Shown: positions 34,907 through 44,088 of the stretch, in pieces
Layout: every line of letters begins with the position of its first letter
How positions within the stretch are numbered: position 1 is the first letter of the stretch
Assembly: GCA_965223675.1 (NCBI GenBank)
Contig: OZ245013.1
Coordinates: forward strand, 682,001-746,000
Source: JAGQKC01 sp965223675
GTDB taxonomy: Bacteria; Nitrospirota; Nitrospiria; Nitrospirales; UBA8639
Direction: 5' to 3'
Length of the DNA stretch: 64,000 nucleotides
Translations under genes and position numbers: made by a program
The notes under the pieces: generated by a model
What the model saw: only the letters and a program-made list of their open reading frames with translations
The model's database searches: none
What the model was told of the DNA's origin: nothing

Positions 34907-35085
34907 AAAAGGGGTCGGGTGTCTTTTCTTGAGCCCCGTTTATATTTTTGCTAATTAATCCTCGAAATTCCAATACATCAGACAGCCTAAATCCGCTACC
35001 CCCTCTCGGCTACTCACGGAAAAAAGCCGTCGCATGAATCTTCTTTTGAACAACAGAGCACTCAAAAAAACTCCCGACCCCTTTT
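34900..35085 (-). repeat. tip-array repeat, copy 3
   Basis: Same element and orientation, core AAAAGGGGTCGGG from 34907, inverted end at 35085. It directly precedes the tip ending at 34733 and follows the immunity gene ending at 35113. Confidence 0.9.
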
Positions 35086-35112
35086 CCGTAGACATCACTA
35101 GCCAAACAAAAC

Positions 35113-35394
35113 TCAAGGTAGCAAAAATGCATCCCTGCAAGATTCAACTTTAGCCTTTAGCTTAGCAATCGAATCATAATCCCCTGGTTGAGCGTAAAAA
35201 TATACGCAATCCGGATATTGTGCCATAAGATCAATAGACTCTGTCACTTTAGGCATGTACTTGAACCGAGAAATACCGACGATTCGCAAATCACTATTAA
35301 CAATCACGATCGACCACCGAGGTCCAAACTTTCGTAATGCCTCTCGCTTATCTAGATTGTTTATCAAGGCAAAAACTTCTTTTATCTCATACAT
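35113..35394 (-). CDS. probable immunity protein
   Basis: 93 residues with a mixed alpha/beta fold (MYEIKEVFALINNLDKREAL, GPRWSIVIVNSDLRIVGISRF, YPDCVYFYAQPGDYDSIAKL). It begins 23 bp after the stop of the tip at 35418-36215 and ends 27 bp before repeat copy 3. The position fits an immunity gene for that tip; no family is recognised. Base composition is AT-rich, unlike the RHS core but like the other tips. Confidence 0.65.
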   Translation of the reverse strand: MYEIKEVFALINNLDKREALRKFGPRWSIVIVNSDLRIVGISRFKYMPKVTESIDLMAQYPDCVYFYAQPGDYDSIAKLKAKVESCRDAFLLP

Positions 35395-35417
35395 GAGTTC
35401 TCATCCATTGTGCTCCG

Positions 35418-36215
35418 TTATTTAAATTCTGTTTTCTTTCTTAGTTCTGGTCGAGATAATATCAAATTTCGCTCGGCTCTAGAAAATTGCCCACGGCCAC
35501 CAATACGTAATGATTCTTCCAGAGAATTCGGAACCCCCTTTTCACGAAAAATAATTTTACCTGCAGATCGAATATCTCTTGCATTTTGTTTGTAAATATC
35601 TTGTGGCAAATTCGAGTTTATCGTGGATAAACGACCTCCTTCATTCCTGGCAAAATCGCTCAGGCCGTCTCTACGGCCTAGCACTAAAATATCGGCGGCA
35701 TTGAACTCCCTTGGGCCTACGGTTCTAAAAAAATCTATCGTATCATCTGCTCCTCTAAGAGTTCTGACTGTCCCCCCAAATTTGGTAGGAATGGGAGGAC
35801 CGTGTTGGCTCCAAGACTGATTCCTGCCGCCACTCGTTCTAACCCTGAAGAGTTAGGCCCAAACAGAACAGCCGCATCAAGGAATTCTCCTAATGGGGGA
35901 GTGAACCCCGCAATAAGTGATCCGCCAAAAATAGCAGCGCTACGGAAGTTAAACCCATTAGATTGCGGCCCACTAACAAACGGCGTATTGCCTAATCCCA
36001 GGCGTTGCGCCTGTGGACTGGTGGTAATCTGAGATCGAAACAGATGCTGAGGCAGAAGAGTCTGACTCGGAGTATCGAGAAGAACAGGTGGCGGGGGAGA
36101 GGGTGAGCCGAATATGTGATTCAGAAGATCTCCAATGCTCCCCAACACATTTATTATAAGAGCATCGATTACATTTTCGCCAAATTGGCCAGATGGATCC
36201 GTAAATTTAACAGAT
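35418..36215 (-). pseudogene. displaced RHS tip with piece of RHS core, frameshifted
   Basis: Minus strand after repeat copy 4 begins FTDPSGQFGENVIDALI, the equivalent of the RHS core end (YIDPSGN in the intact gene), and continues through a Pro/Ser linker (GSPSPPPPVLL), LFRSQITTSPQAQRLG, GGSLIAGFTPPLGEFLDAA to ANTVLPFLPNLGG at about 35765. There a run of six G shifts the frame (expected continuation GGTVRTLRGADDTIDFF is in the next frame), and the chain continues DILVLGRRDGLSDFARN, RSAGKIIFREKGVPNS to RKKTEFK. It is a true RHS C-terminal segment without its N-terminus. The toxin type is unknown. Confidence 0.65.
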
Positions 36216-36394
36216 AAAAGGGGTCGGGTGTCTTTTCTTGAGCCCCGTTTATATTTTTGCTAATTAATCCTCGAAATTCCAATACATCAGACAGCCTAAA
36301 TCCGCTACCCCCTCTCGGCTACTCACGGAAAAAAGCCGTCGCATGAATTTTCTTTTGAACAACAGAGCACTCCAAAAGACTCCCGACCCCTTTT
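36209..36394 (-). repeat. tip-array repeat, copy 4
   Basis: Same element and orientation, core AAAAGGGGTCGGG from 36216, inverted end at 36394; followed by a partial second TGACCCCTTTTC. It borders the RHS-core remnant of the first displaced tip exactly. Confidence 0.9.
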
Positions 36395-36410
36395 CTGACC
36401 CCTTTTCTAC

Positions 36411-36440
36411 CTTCTTGCCCTTAAAAAATAAATCTGTCCC
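36411..36440 (-). repeat. REP-like AAATAAATCTGTCCCCTTTT motif
   Basis: AAAAAATAAATCTGTCCCC followed by TTTTAT is the inverse of the GGGGACAGATTTATTTT signature associated with REP-type transposases, related to but distinct from the tip-array repeat. The surrounding 36395-36648 has no gene. Confidence 0.5.
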
Positions 36441-36648
36441 CTTTTATCTCTATCCCCCCCATTTTTTTCCCAGTGATCAGCTAGACAACAAGGCTGCCCC
36501 ATGTGTCTTTCTTGTTTGTGATCAGAGCAACGAAGACGAAACTGTCGAGTGAGAAAACACCAACAAAAGATTTGCCCCTATTTTTCTATTTGCCTCTGTT
36601 TCCCTATTTAATGAGTGACCCTAAATTTCTAGTTGTGACCTTGTGACC

Positions 36649-37290
36649 TTACAGGATTCTATTAATCTGTTTTCTGGCAAAACCAAGTTTTTTAATTTCT
36701 GCTTTAGTGAGAGATTCCCACCCTATAGCTTCGTAATATTGAATTGCCAAATCATAGTTTTTTAATCGAAAATTTTTCTCAGCCAGTACGCGATTTTCTG
36801 AATCGTTATGCTCTTGGACTTCCTTGTCAAACTGAATAATCATCTTATCTACTCGTGCTTTTAAAAGGTTACGTAAATGGTTTGGCTTATTTAGTAATGG
36901 AAGAACATAAACTTCAATAATTTCATCGCGTATCCGAGTAAGCGTTTCTTTTAGTTCATCGGCATTTGAGTATCTCCAAAGGACATTATATTGATGCAAC
37001 TCAGTAGACTCAGGAACTATATCTTGAACATCCACACAGTTTTGAGCGGGATCGTCGGTGAGTCTAGGTAGAGGTCCGATAGAAATGTACGGACTGTACA
37101 TCGGTCCACCATCTGGTTCGTAATCTATGCAAAAAAAACAATTTTTCAGTATATAAGTAACCGCCCATTTTTCTTTTATTTCTGTCCTATACAATCCGTG
37201 CTTTAAGAAATAATCATCAAATACTTCCTCGACAGTATTTGTGAAATATTCATTAGGGGTGCTATTTTCATAATGCCTGTCCTGACTCAT
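36649..37290 (-). CDS. probable immunity protein for the RHS toxin
   Basis: 213 residues, soluble, with an acidic N-terminal half containing YSPYISIGPLPRLTDDPAQN and a C-terminal helical half (KARVDKMIIQFDKEVQEHND, LRLKNYDLAIQYYEAIGWE-like TPR helix). Its start codon directly follows the RHS stop codon, with no gap, as in most RHS toxin/immunity pairs, and it is AT-rich like the toxin tip. No family is recognised; immunity role is inferred from position. Confidence 0.7.
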   Translation of the reverse strand: MSQDRHYENSTPNEYFTNTVEEVFDDYFLKHGLYRTEIKEKWAVTYILKNCFFCIDYEPDGGPMYSPYISIGPLPRLTDDPAQNCVDVQDIVPESTELHQYNVLWRYSNADELKETLTRIRDEIIEVYVLPLLNKPNHLRNLLKARVDKMIIQFDKEVQEHNDSENRVLAEKNFRLKNYDLAIQYYEAIGWESLTKAEIKKLGFARKQINRIL

Positions 37291-40200
37291 CTATTCCCTC
37301 CCAAGTATTCGAAACACCTGTGTTGGAGAAATTCGTTCAATTGAGACACCTCTTTCTTTCAGTCGAAACAACTCCAGTAAACGCAGATCGAATGATCTGT
37401 TTCTTAGATCTGGGCCAATATCCCTGAAAACATCGCCGCGATTGATTCTTTGACGCAAGAGGCCATCATTTACACGAAACTTTTGCTTTATGGATAGTGC
37501 ATTAAACTGTTTTTCCGTAAGTCTCGATCGTAAGGTAGTTGCGCCAGTTTTTTGAGCGAAAGGGCCAACTCTACCAAATTGGTCATTCCCAATTATAGTT
37601 GTGCCTTTTTTGACAACATTGTTCGTTGCAGCAAATGATAACAATTTCGTTCCACCCTTGACCAAAGGTCCACCAAGAAACAACGTACCTGTCTCAATAG
37701 AAGTTTCCAAGAAAGAGGGCCGTTGCTTCCCTACAGCCTCCGGGCCAAAAGCAAATTCCAAAACGTTTTTAGGCGAAAAAAACGATCGAATACTTGCCTC
37801 AATGCTATCTAGTAACCCTGTAGATGAAGATGTAGAACGCACAGTTGGTATATCGCTAATCCTAAAATGATCAGTGGAATTCGTAAGCCCAAAGTCAAAA
37901 CGGGACGCAAAGCCTCCAACTGTGGAAGACTCTGCCGATTGTTGAATGAATGGGATGTTTGAGCTTGTATTGAAATTCAGAGGTTGCTTGAAGTCCAGTA
38001 ATCCGAAATCAAATCGGCTAGTTGGATTCAGACCAACATTGAGAAACATACTGAAATCGAAGGTTGGAAGTATCGGGTTATTCCCACTTGGATCAATATA
38101 CTGCAACGGATTATTTAAGACATACGAATAGCGACTAAGCGCTTGTGGATTCTCTGGATCCGGCACGATGGTATCTGGTGAGATAAATCTCCCCAGGACC
38201 GGATCATAGTATCGGGCTTCGTAGAAGTAGAGCCCCGTGCTATTGTCTTGTTCCTTCCCTGTGTACTTATACGCCACATCGGCTGTGCCTGTGTTGCTGC
38301 GGGTGGCGCCATAGGGATAGTAGGCCACATCTTGTTCACTCACCCCGTTATCATCGGTTAGTACACTGGTGGACCCTAAATGATCGGGATGAAAATAGCT
38401 GATCGAGCCAGTGTCCACTTGCTTGAGGGCGATGCGTTGACTACCGGAGAAGATCATTTTCGCGCACGAGAGCGGTGGCGCCGTGCCGTCGCACACATAG
38501 AGCTTGCCGATGTACGTCGTGGCCGTGATTAAGCTGCCATCATCGACGGTCTTCTTCACACGCCCGCCATCGCCATCATAAAGAAAGGTTGTCGTCGTGC
38601 TAGGGCCGCTGCCGCCCCCAGAGGCGACGGGAGTAATGATGACGTAATTCAGATTGGTCTGATAGCCCGAAGTGCTTCCCCCGATCGTAATAGTCAGGGC
38701 TCCATCTGCGACGGTCACGGGATAATCGGTGATGGTCACATAGTTCCCGATACTCGTTGGCATACTGTTAATGACTACACTCCCTTCCACAACGATGCGA
38801 TGGCCTTGAGCATAACTGGCATCTCCACTCACGACGGTGACGAGATAATCTCCATTGTCTACATCATGGGTCCAAGTTTTCAGGCTACTGCTATTCGTGC
38901 GAGAAACGAAGGTATCCAGCGCCTGATCAGGATCATTGTTGCGGTCCCGTGTATAAGAGGACACATTAGAATTCCAGCCATAGCCGCGTGTACTGTCATA
39001 GACCGCGCCGTCATCTTTGAGATATCCAGGTGGCACGGACGCACTACTGGGTTGGAAGTTAATCTTGATGGGTGTTCCCCCTCCTCCGCTACTCCCTTCA
39101 CTCGTGGTGATACTGCTTGGCCGATTCTCATGGTCATAGGTGATCGTGCGGCCGGTGCCACTCGTCATGTTGCCGTTAGCATCGTAAACGTACGTATTGG
39201 AACCTGCGCCTGTGACCGCATGCGGCTGCACGCTACTGCTCCCACTCGTGGGATAGGTGTAGGTGCCGACTTGGGAATTGCTGAGCATGTTCCCAATTTG
39301 ATCATAGGTGTAGGTAATGGGGGGATAGGGGCCACTGGCACTCGTGAGGCGGTCGAGGTCATCGTAATTGAACGTCTGATTGCCATGCGTGGCATCGGTG
39401 AGATTTGTGACATTGCCGCCCGTATCGAAGGTATACCCCAAGTCCTGGAGCGTGGTGCTGCCCTTCACCGTCTTGAGCGTTTTTAAGCGGAAATTTTGAC
39501 TGTCGTAGGTGTAGGTGGTGGTAACGCCATTGCCTAACGTCAACGTACTGGGCTGGCCCAAAGCATTGAAGCTACCATAACTGGCATAGATGGTACTGCC
39601 TTCTTGGACACTGGCTAACTGGGGGCCGTTATAGGTCTGGGTGACGGTGCTACTATCGGGATAGGTGAGCTGTGTCACCCGGCCCAACCCATCATACCCA
39701 CTCTGGGTCGTGTAGATGGTGCCATCCACCACTTTGTCCGTCTTGATGACGCGCCCCGTGATGTCATAGAAGAAGGTCGTGGTGCCAGAACCGTCAGTGA
39801 CCTGTTGGAGCCGGCCTTTGCGATTGTTCGTGTTCCCATCGTAGATATAGACCACATCGCCATTCCCCAACGTCTTCTGCGTGTCAAAATCTTTCTGTAC
39901 TCGACGATTGAGCGCGTCGTATCGGAAATGAATCTGTTGGCCTTTGGCATCGGTCTGTGTCGTCAAATTGCCATTGGCGTCATATTTATACAACCAGTTC
40001 CCCATATCGGGGTCATGCATGCTAGTTTTACGCGAAAGTGTGTCATAGATCATCGTGCTCTGGTTACCCAGTGTATCCGTCAGGGTGAGCAAGTTCCCGA
40101 GATCATCATAGTTATAAGTGGTTGTAGAATAGGGAGTGCCTTCACTGGTATCACACGTGGTAAAGGTGCCCATGTATTCCTGTACCGTGGCCACCCGCCC

Positions 40201-43200
40201 ATAGGCATCCCGTGTCGTGCGCTTCCGGTGATTATTGGCATCAATCGTGACCGTGACTGAGTCATCAAAACAGGCAAGGCCTCGACTACCGTCGGGGTTG
40301 TCGGTGCGAATCACCCGACCCAGTGGATCATAGGTATTGGTGGACCACAATGGTGTGCCACCCGTTTCGAAGTACGGCATACTGCTTCGCGTGACGGCCC
40401 CCCGGGCATCGTACTCCGTTTTCGACACGATGATCTTTGAATCTGTCCCTGTACTTTTTTGTGTGATGGTGCGGCCCAAGCCATCGAAGTAGGTCCACGT
40501 GGAGAGGCCCAGTTGTGAATCGGTGCGTACATGTTGATTGCCGACTGTGCCGAAACTGTTGAACGAAGTCGTTGTCCAGAAGCCATCGGGTTGGGTGACT
40601 TTGGTGCGGCGACCCAGAGCATCATATTCCGTGGAGACCACAGCCCCATTGGGATCGGTCACGGATTTGACTTGGCCGTAGAGGCCCAGGTCCATCGCGA
40701 CTCCATTGACCCCATAGTAGGTCGTACTCACAACGTGCCCAAGTGGATTGGTCACCGTCGTCGCAAAGGTTCCGGAGGTGTCGTAGGCCATGGTCGTCGT
40801 GTGGCCATTAGCATCCCGCGTACAGATGACATTGCCATGTGAATCATAGGCCATACGCGTTTCGGGATCGGTCCCAACTGATAGCCATTTGACCACGCGT
40901 GTCAGTTGACCTTTGGTTGGCTGTTGATTCGTCGACGGCGTACTACAACTCGTCGTGCCATCGTAGTAGAAGGTGGTCTGAGCCAATTGTACTGAGGTGC
41001 CGAGGCCTTGATAGACGGTTTCGGTGCTAGGCAGACTCAGAATCCAGTCGGTAGTATTCGGGTCATAGGTGCGTACGACCGTGCGATCATCGGAGGTCGT
41101 GCCGGTATCGCCATATTGATCTTCGCGCGTGATATTCCCATAGACATCATAGGTAAAGTCCGTGTGAGTTTGTTTGGAACAGCTCGTGCCATCGCAAATG
41201 TTCGTGACGACTGAAGTGGGTGGACTAAAGAACGGGGCCTGCCCATTGTCATCGACCGTATAGGTGGTCGTCGTTTCGGTGTAAAGATTGCCCGAGCCAT
41301 CGGTCACCTTCACGCGATAGGAGGCGCCTTTGAGATAACCGTCCGGAACATTGGGATCATTCACATCCACCCCAGTGTCGTTCCCTTGATGAAACCAGGT
41401 CTCGGTGATGGTTTGCTCGCCAGATGGTCCAGTTGGGCCGGTCACTGTGACGTAATTGAAGCCGCGGAAGTCGCGCTCTTCAATGTGATGGAATCCGCCT
41501 TCATAGGCATACGCTGTTTCCGCCACATTCCCATTGCCGTCATTTGTCGTTATTTTGGAGACCGTTTGCACCGGATAGGGCAGTTGGGTATTTGTGTATT
41601 GCGTTGAGGGTGTGAACTCGATAGTCGTTGTTGCACCGAAGCCGTTCGCGAGAGAGGTAAGTGTGGGGGCAACCCCTTCTGCCAAGGCTACGTAGGTTCG
41701 CCATTCGGAGTTTTGCCCAATGATGCCGGCGACCGAGTCCGTTCGGCCATCGCCATTCACATCCGCCATCTGCCAGGTCCAGCCGCTTCCATAGTTGGCA
41801 GGGGAAGTAATCTCTGACGTGATTGGTGCGAATGTCCCATCCCCTTGAGATACCGCAACGTATGTGCGCCATTCTGCATTCTGTCCAAGGTACCCGGCGA
41901 CTGAATCGACTCGGCCATCGCCATTCACATCGGCCATTTGCCATTCCCAATTGGTTGAATAATCTCCGTTTACAATCATTTGGGTCGTAATCGGTGCGAA
42001 CGTTCCATCCCCTTCAGACAAGGCGACATATGTTCGCCATTCAAGGCTTCCCATGATTCCGGCGATCGAATCGGCTCGTCCGTCGCCGTTCACATCGGCC
42101 ATCCGCCATTGCCACTCCGGACCGTAAGTTCCATTGGAGGTAATGTCTACTGTTGGTGACTCGAATGTCCCGTCAGCTTTGGCTAAGGCAACGTAGGTGC
42201 GCCATTCGGAGTTTTGTCCAATAAACCCGGCGACTGAATCGGCTCGGCCATCGCCATTTACATCGGCCATTTGCCACTGCCACCCGGCACCATAGGATCC
42301 AGCAGAAATGATCTGCTGGGTGATGGGTGTGAAGGTGCCATCACCATCTGAGAGGGCGACGTACGTGTACCACACGGAGTTTTGGCCAATGTATCCTGCC
42401 ACCGAGTCGGCGCGCCCATCGCCATTTACATCGGCCATCTGCCAGGTCCACCCCATCGAATAATTTCCAGTGGAAATAATTTGTGTTGTAATAGGTGCGA
42501 AGGTCCCATCCCCTTCGGACAAGGCCACGTAGGTCCGCCATGCGGAACTGTCCATGATTCCGCCAATGGAGTCGGCTCGCCCATCGCCATTCACATCGGC
42601 CATTTGCCATTGCCACCCAGCTCCATAAGTTCCGTTTGACGTAATTTCTACTGTAGGTGATTCGAACGTTCCATCCCCTTCGGACAAGGCCACGTAGGTG
42701 CGCCATTCTGAGTTTTGCCCAATAAACCCAGCGACTGAATCGGCTCGGCCATCGCCGTTTACATCGGCCATTTGCCACTGCCACCCGGGACCATAGGTCC
42801 CACTAGACGTGATATCCGTCATATTGGTGTCAAACTTCCCATCATTGGCATCAGATGGGTAGCCCATGGTCACGGCTGGTAAGGCTGTCCCAGTGGTAAT
42901 TGTTCCGCTGGTGTCAATGACAGCATCGTTGCCATAGTGTTGAACAGTATCGAGCATGGAGTGGTTAGCACTCATGACATAAGTTAATTTGTAGGCTCGA
43001 ATAAGGTTCCCATTCACCTTTATCTCAATGGTCTTGAGCCGCTTCGCCGTGGTCATCTCAAAGTTGGGCACGTACATGCGTGGGGCATCTGACCGATTTT
43101 CTAGATGAAAGATGATTTGGGCAGTCGGAGCTGTAGTGTCATGTCCGGTGTAATCAATTTGGCGGAGATACGCTTGGCCCTGGTCAGAGATATAACTCAA

Positions 43201-43803
43201 GGTCATGTAATTGCCATGGACATCTTCAACTCGCTCTAAACACCAACGGAAGATCTTGGAGGCATCATTGGGATCGGCAAGACGAGTAGTGGGCACGGCC
43301 CCAAAGATGAATATCTTGCCCGTCTTGTCCGTGGCTTCAAAGTAGGGGTTACCATCAGATGCTGTAAGTTTTTTGACTCGCGTGAAGCCACCTTCGACTT
43401 TAGCACGATATTCATCATTGCCGATATTCACTAATTCCACATTGATCCCCGAGAGTCGAAAGACATAATCATCTCTACTGTAGTCTACGCCAAACTTGAT
43501 TTGCCGCTCGATGACGCCTTTCTCCAGTTTCCAGCCCATGCCGAGCCAGCCATTGCCATTGCTACTACCGTATACCAAGGCTAGCTCAGGTTGTATCCCT
43601 TGCCGTCCAGGTGGAACCTCAATGGGAATACTGGTTGTGGCCGTTCCTGTGAACGGATCCGCATGGACTGCACCGCCGACGGCCCCAACCGGCATATCTT
43701 GATCTGTTTCCTCAGCATGGGCTATGGGTAAATTATAGAAACTCATACTAACTATCACTAATGTGAGAGCCATTTTCCTTAAAGCGGGAGCGCAACCGTT
43801 CAT
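37291..43803 (-). CDS. SpvB/TcdB-RHS polymorphic toxin
   Basis: 2170 residues from ATG 43803 (AAGGAG about 8 bp upstream; an in-frame ATG at 43842 lacks one). Signal peptide (LTLVIVSMSFYNLPIAHA) then SpvB domain (PVGAVGGAVHADPFTGTATTS, ELALVYGSSNGNGWLGMGW), seven FG-GAP/VCBS-like repeats (WQMADVNGDGRADSVAG; about 340-720), a TcdB-like region (FGATTTIEFTPS, ERDFRGFNYVTV), RHS/YD repeats (about 900-1500), a malectin-like insert (38630-39070), and the RHS core (GSTSVLTDDNG, YKYTGKEQDNSTGLYFYEAR, YYDPVLGRFISPDTIV, SRYSYVLNNPLQYIDPSGN). The ~270-residue C-terminus after DPSGN is AT-rich and unlike the core, the presumed toxin; its activity is not recognisable. A contact- or Tc-type exported toxin is likely. 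Confidence 0.93.
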   Translation of the reverse strand: MNGCAPALRKMALTLVIVSMSFYNLPIAHAEETDQDMPVGAVGGAVHADPFTGTATTSIPIEVPPGRQGIQPELALVYGSSNGNGWLGMGWKLEKGVIERQIKFGVDYSRDDYVFRLSGINVELVNIGNDEYRAKVEGGFTRVKKLTASDGNPYFEATDKTGKIFIFGAVPTTRLADPNDASKIFRWCLERVEDVHGNYMTLSYISDQGQAYLRQIDYTGHDTTAPTAQIIFHLENRSDAPRMYVPNFEMTTAKRLKTIEIKVNGNLIRAYKLTYVMSANHSMLDTVQHYGNDAVIDTSGTITTGTALPAVTMGYPSDANDGKFDTNMTDITSSGTYGPGWQWQMADVNGDGRADSVAGFIGQNSEWRTYVALSEGDGTFESPTVEITSNGTYGAGWQWQMADVNGDGRADSIGGIMDSSAWRTYVALSEGDGTFAPITTQIISTGNYSMGWTWQMADVNGDGRADSVAGYIGQNSVWYTYVALSDGDGTFTPITQQIISAGSYGAGWQWQMADVNGDGRADSVAGFIGQNSEWRTYVALAKADGTFESPTVDITSNGTYGPEWQWRMADVNGDGRADSIAGIMGSLEWRTYVALSEGDGTFAPITTQMIVNGDYSTNWEWQMADVNGDGRVDSVAGYLGQNAEWRTYVAVSQGDGTFAPITSEITSPANYGSGWTWQMADVNGDGRTDSVAGIIGQNSEWRTYVALAEGVAPTLTSLANGFGATTTIEFTPSTQYTNTQLPYPVQTVSKITTNDGNGNVAETAYAYEGGFHHIEERDFRGFNYVTVTGPTGPSGEQTITETWFHQGNDTGVDVNDPNVPDGYLKGASYRVKVTDGSGNLYTETTTTYTVDDNGQAPFFSPPTSVVTNICDGTSCSKQTHTDFTYDVYGNITREDQYGDTGTTSDDRTVVRTYDPNTTDWILSLPSTETVYQGLGTSVQLAQTTFYYDGTTSCSTPSTNQQPTKGQLTRVVKWLSVGTDPETRMAYDSHGNVICTRDANGHTTTMAYDTSGTFATTVTNPLGHVVSTTYYGVNGVAMDLGLYGQVKSVTDPNGAVVSTEYDALGRRTKVTQPDGFWTTTSFNSFGTVGNQHVRTDSQLGLSTWTYFDGLGRTITQKSTGTDSKIIVSKTEYDARGAVTRSSMPYFETGGTPLWSTNTYDPLGRVIRTDNPDGSRGLACFDDSVTVTIDANNHRKRTTRDAYGRVATVQEYMGTFTTCDTSEGTPYSTTTYNYDDLGNLLTLTDTLGNQSTMIYDTLSRKTSMHDPDMGNWLYKYDANGNLTTQTDAKGQQIHFRYDALNRRVQKDFDTQKTLGNGDVVYIYDGNTNNRKGRLQQVTDGSGTTTFFYDITGRVIKTDKVVDGTIYTTQSGYDGLGRVTQLTYPDSSTVTQTYNGPQLASVQEGSTIYASYGSFNALGQPSTLTLGNGVTTTYTYDSQNFRLKTLKTVKGSTTLQDLGYTFDTGGNVTNLTDATHGNQTFNYDDLDRLTSASGPYPPITYTYDQIGNMLSNSQVGTYTYPTSGSSSVQPHAVTGAGSNTYVYDANGNMTSGTGRTITYDHENRPSSITTSEGSSGGGGTPIKINFQPSSASVPPGYLKDDGAVYDSTRGYGWNSNVSSYTRDRNNDPDQALDTFVSRTNSSSLKTWTHDVDNGDYLVTVVSGDASYAQGHRIVVEGSVVINSMPTSIGNYVTITDYPVTVADGALTITIGGSTSGYQTNLNYVIITPVASGGGSGPSTTTTFLYDGDGGRVKKTVDDGSLITATTYIGKLYVCDGTAPPLSCAKMIFSGSQRIALKQVDTGSISYFHPDHLGSTSVLTDDNGVSEQDVAYYPYGATRSNTGTADVAYKYTGKEQDNSTGLYFYEARYYDPVLGRFISPDTIVPDPENPQALSRYSYVLNNPLQYIDPSGNNPILPTFDFSMFLNVGLNPTSRFDFGLLDFKQPLNFNTSSNIPFIQQSAESSTVGGFASRFDFGLTNSTDHFRISDIPTVRSTSSSTGLLDSIEASIRSFFSPKNVLEFAFGPEAVGKQRPSFLETSIETGTLFLGGPLVKGGTKLLSFAATNNVVKKGTTIIGNDQFGRVGPFAQKTGATTLRSRLTEKQFNALSIKQKFRVNDGLLRQRINRGDVFRDIGPDLRNRSFDLRLLELFRLKERGVSIERISPTQVFRILGRE
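41680..42825 (-). repeat. seven tandem FG-GAP/VCBS-like repeats inside the RHS gene
   Basis: Seven ~159-bp units, each encoding a ~53-residue repeat with the invariant MADVNGDGR core, a Ca-binding-type D-x-N-x-D-G motif, followed by WRTYVALSEGDGTF. The DNA is nearly identical between some units (ATCCGCCATCTGCCA and TGGCCATCGCC recur), so the array could expand or contract by recombination. Confidence 0.9.
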
Positions 43804-44088
43804 GCGAGAACTCCTTGAGAAAAAAGTTGAGATTGTGAGCAAGTATTCAAAGAAGTGAGCAGGACGATCTTGCTGAAGTTCTGTTGCTCACGGTTGGAAG
43901 TAAACGCACGGGTGGCTCATCGCCGTCGATTCCCCATTAGAGGGGAAGTCAGTTACGTATGTGGTGATGTGGAATGACGAAGAGTTAGGGACAGGTGCTT
44001 ATCTTGCCCCAAGATCAATTGAGGAACGTTGGAGATGCTTGAAATTTTAGAGAACGTGAAAGGAGGAGGGAGATATATAGCTAAGAGA

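Noticed and set aside
38800..39486. Long plus-strand frame (228 residues) inside the RHS gene
   Set aside because: It is the antisense of RHS repeats; long because of the gene's codon bias, with no start signal or motif.
43855..43895. GTGAGCA ... TTGCTCAC inverted repeat upstream of the RHS gene
   Set aside because: Short with a long loop and no T-run; insufficient to call a terminator or operator.
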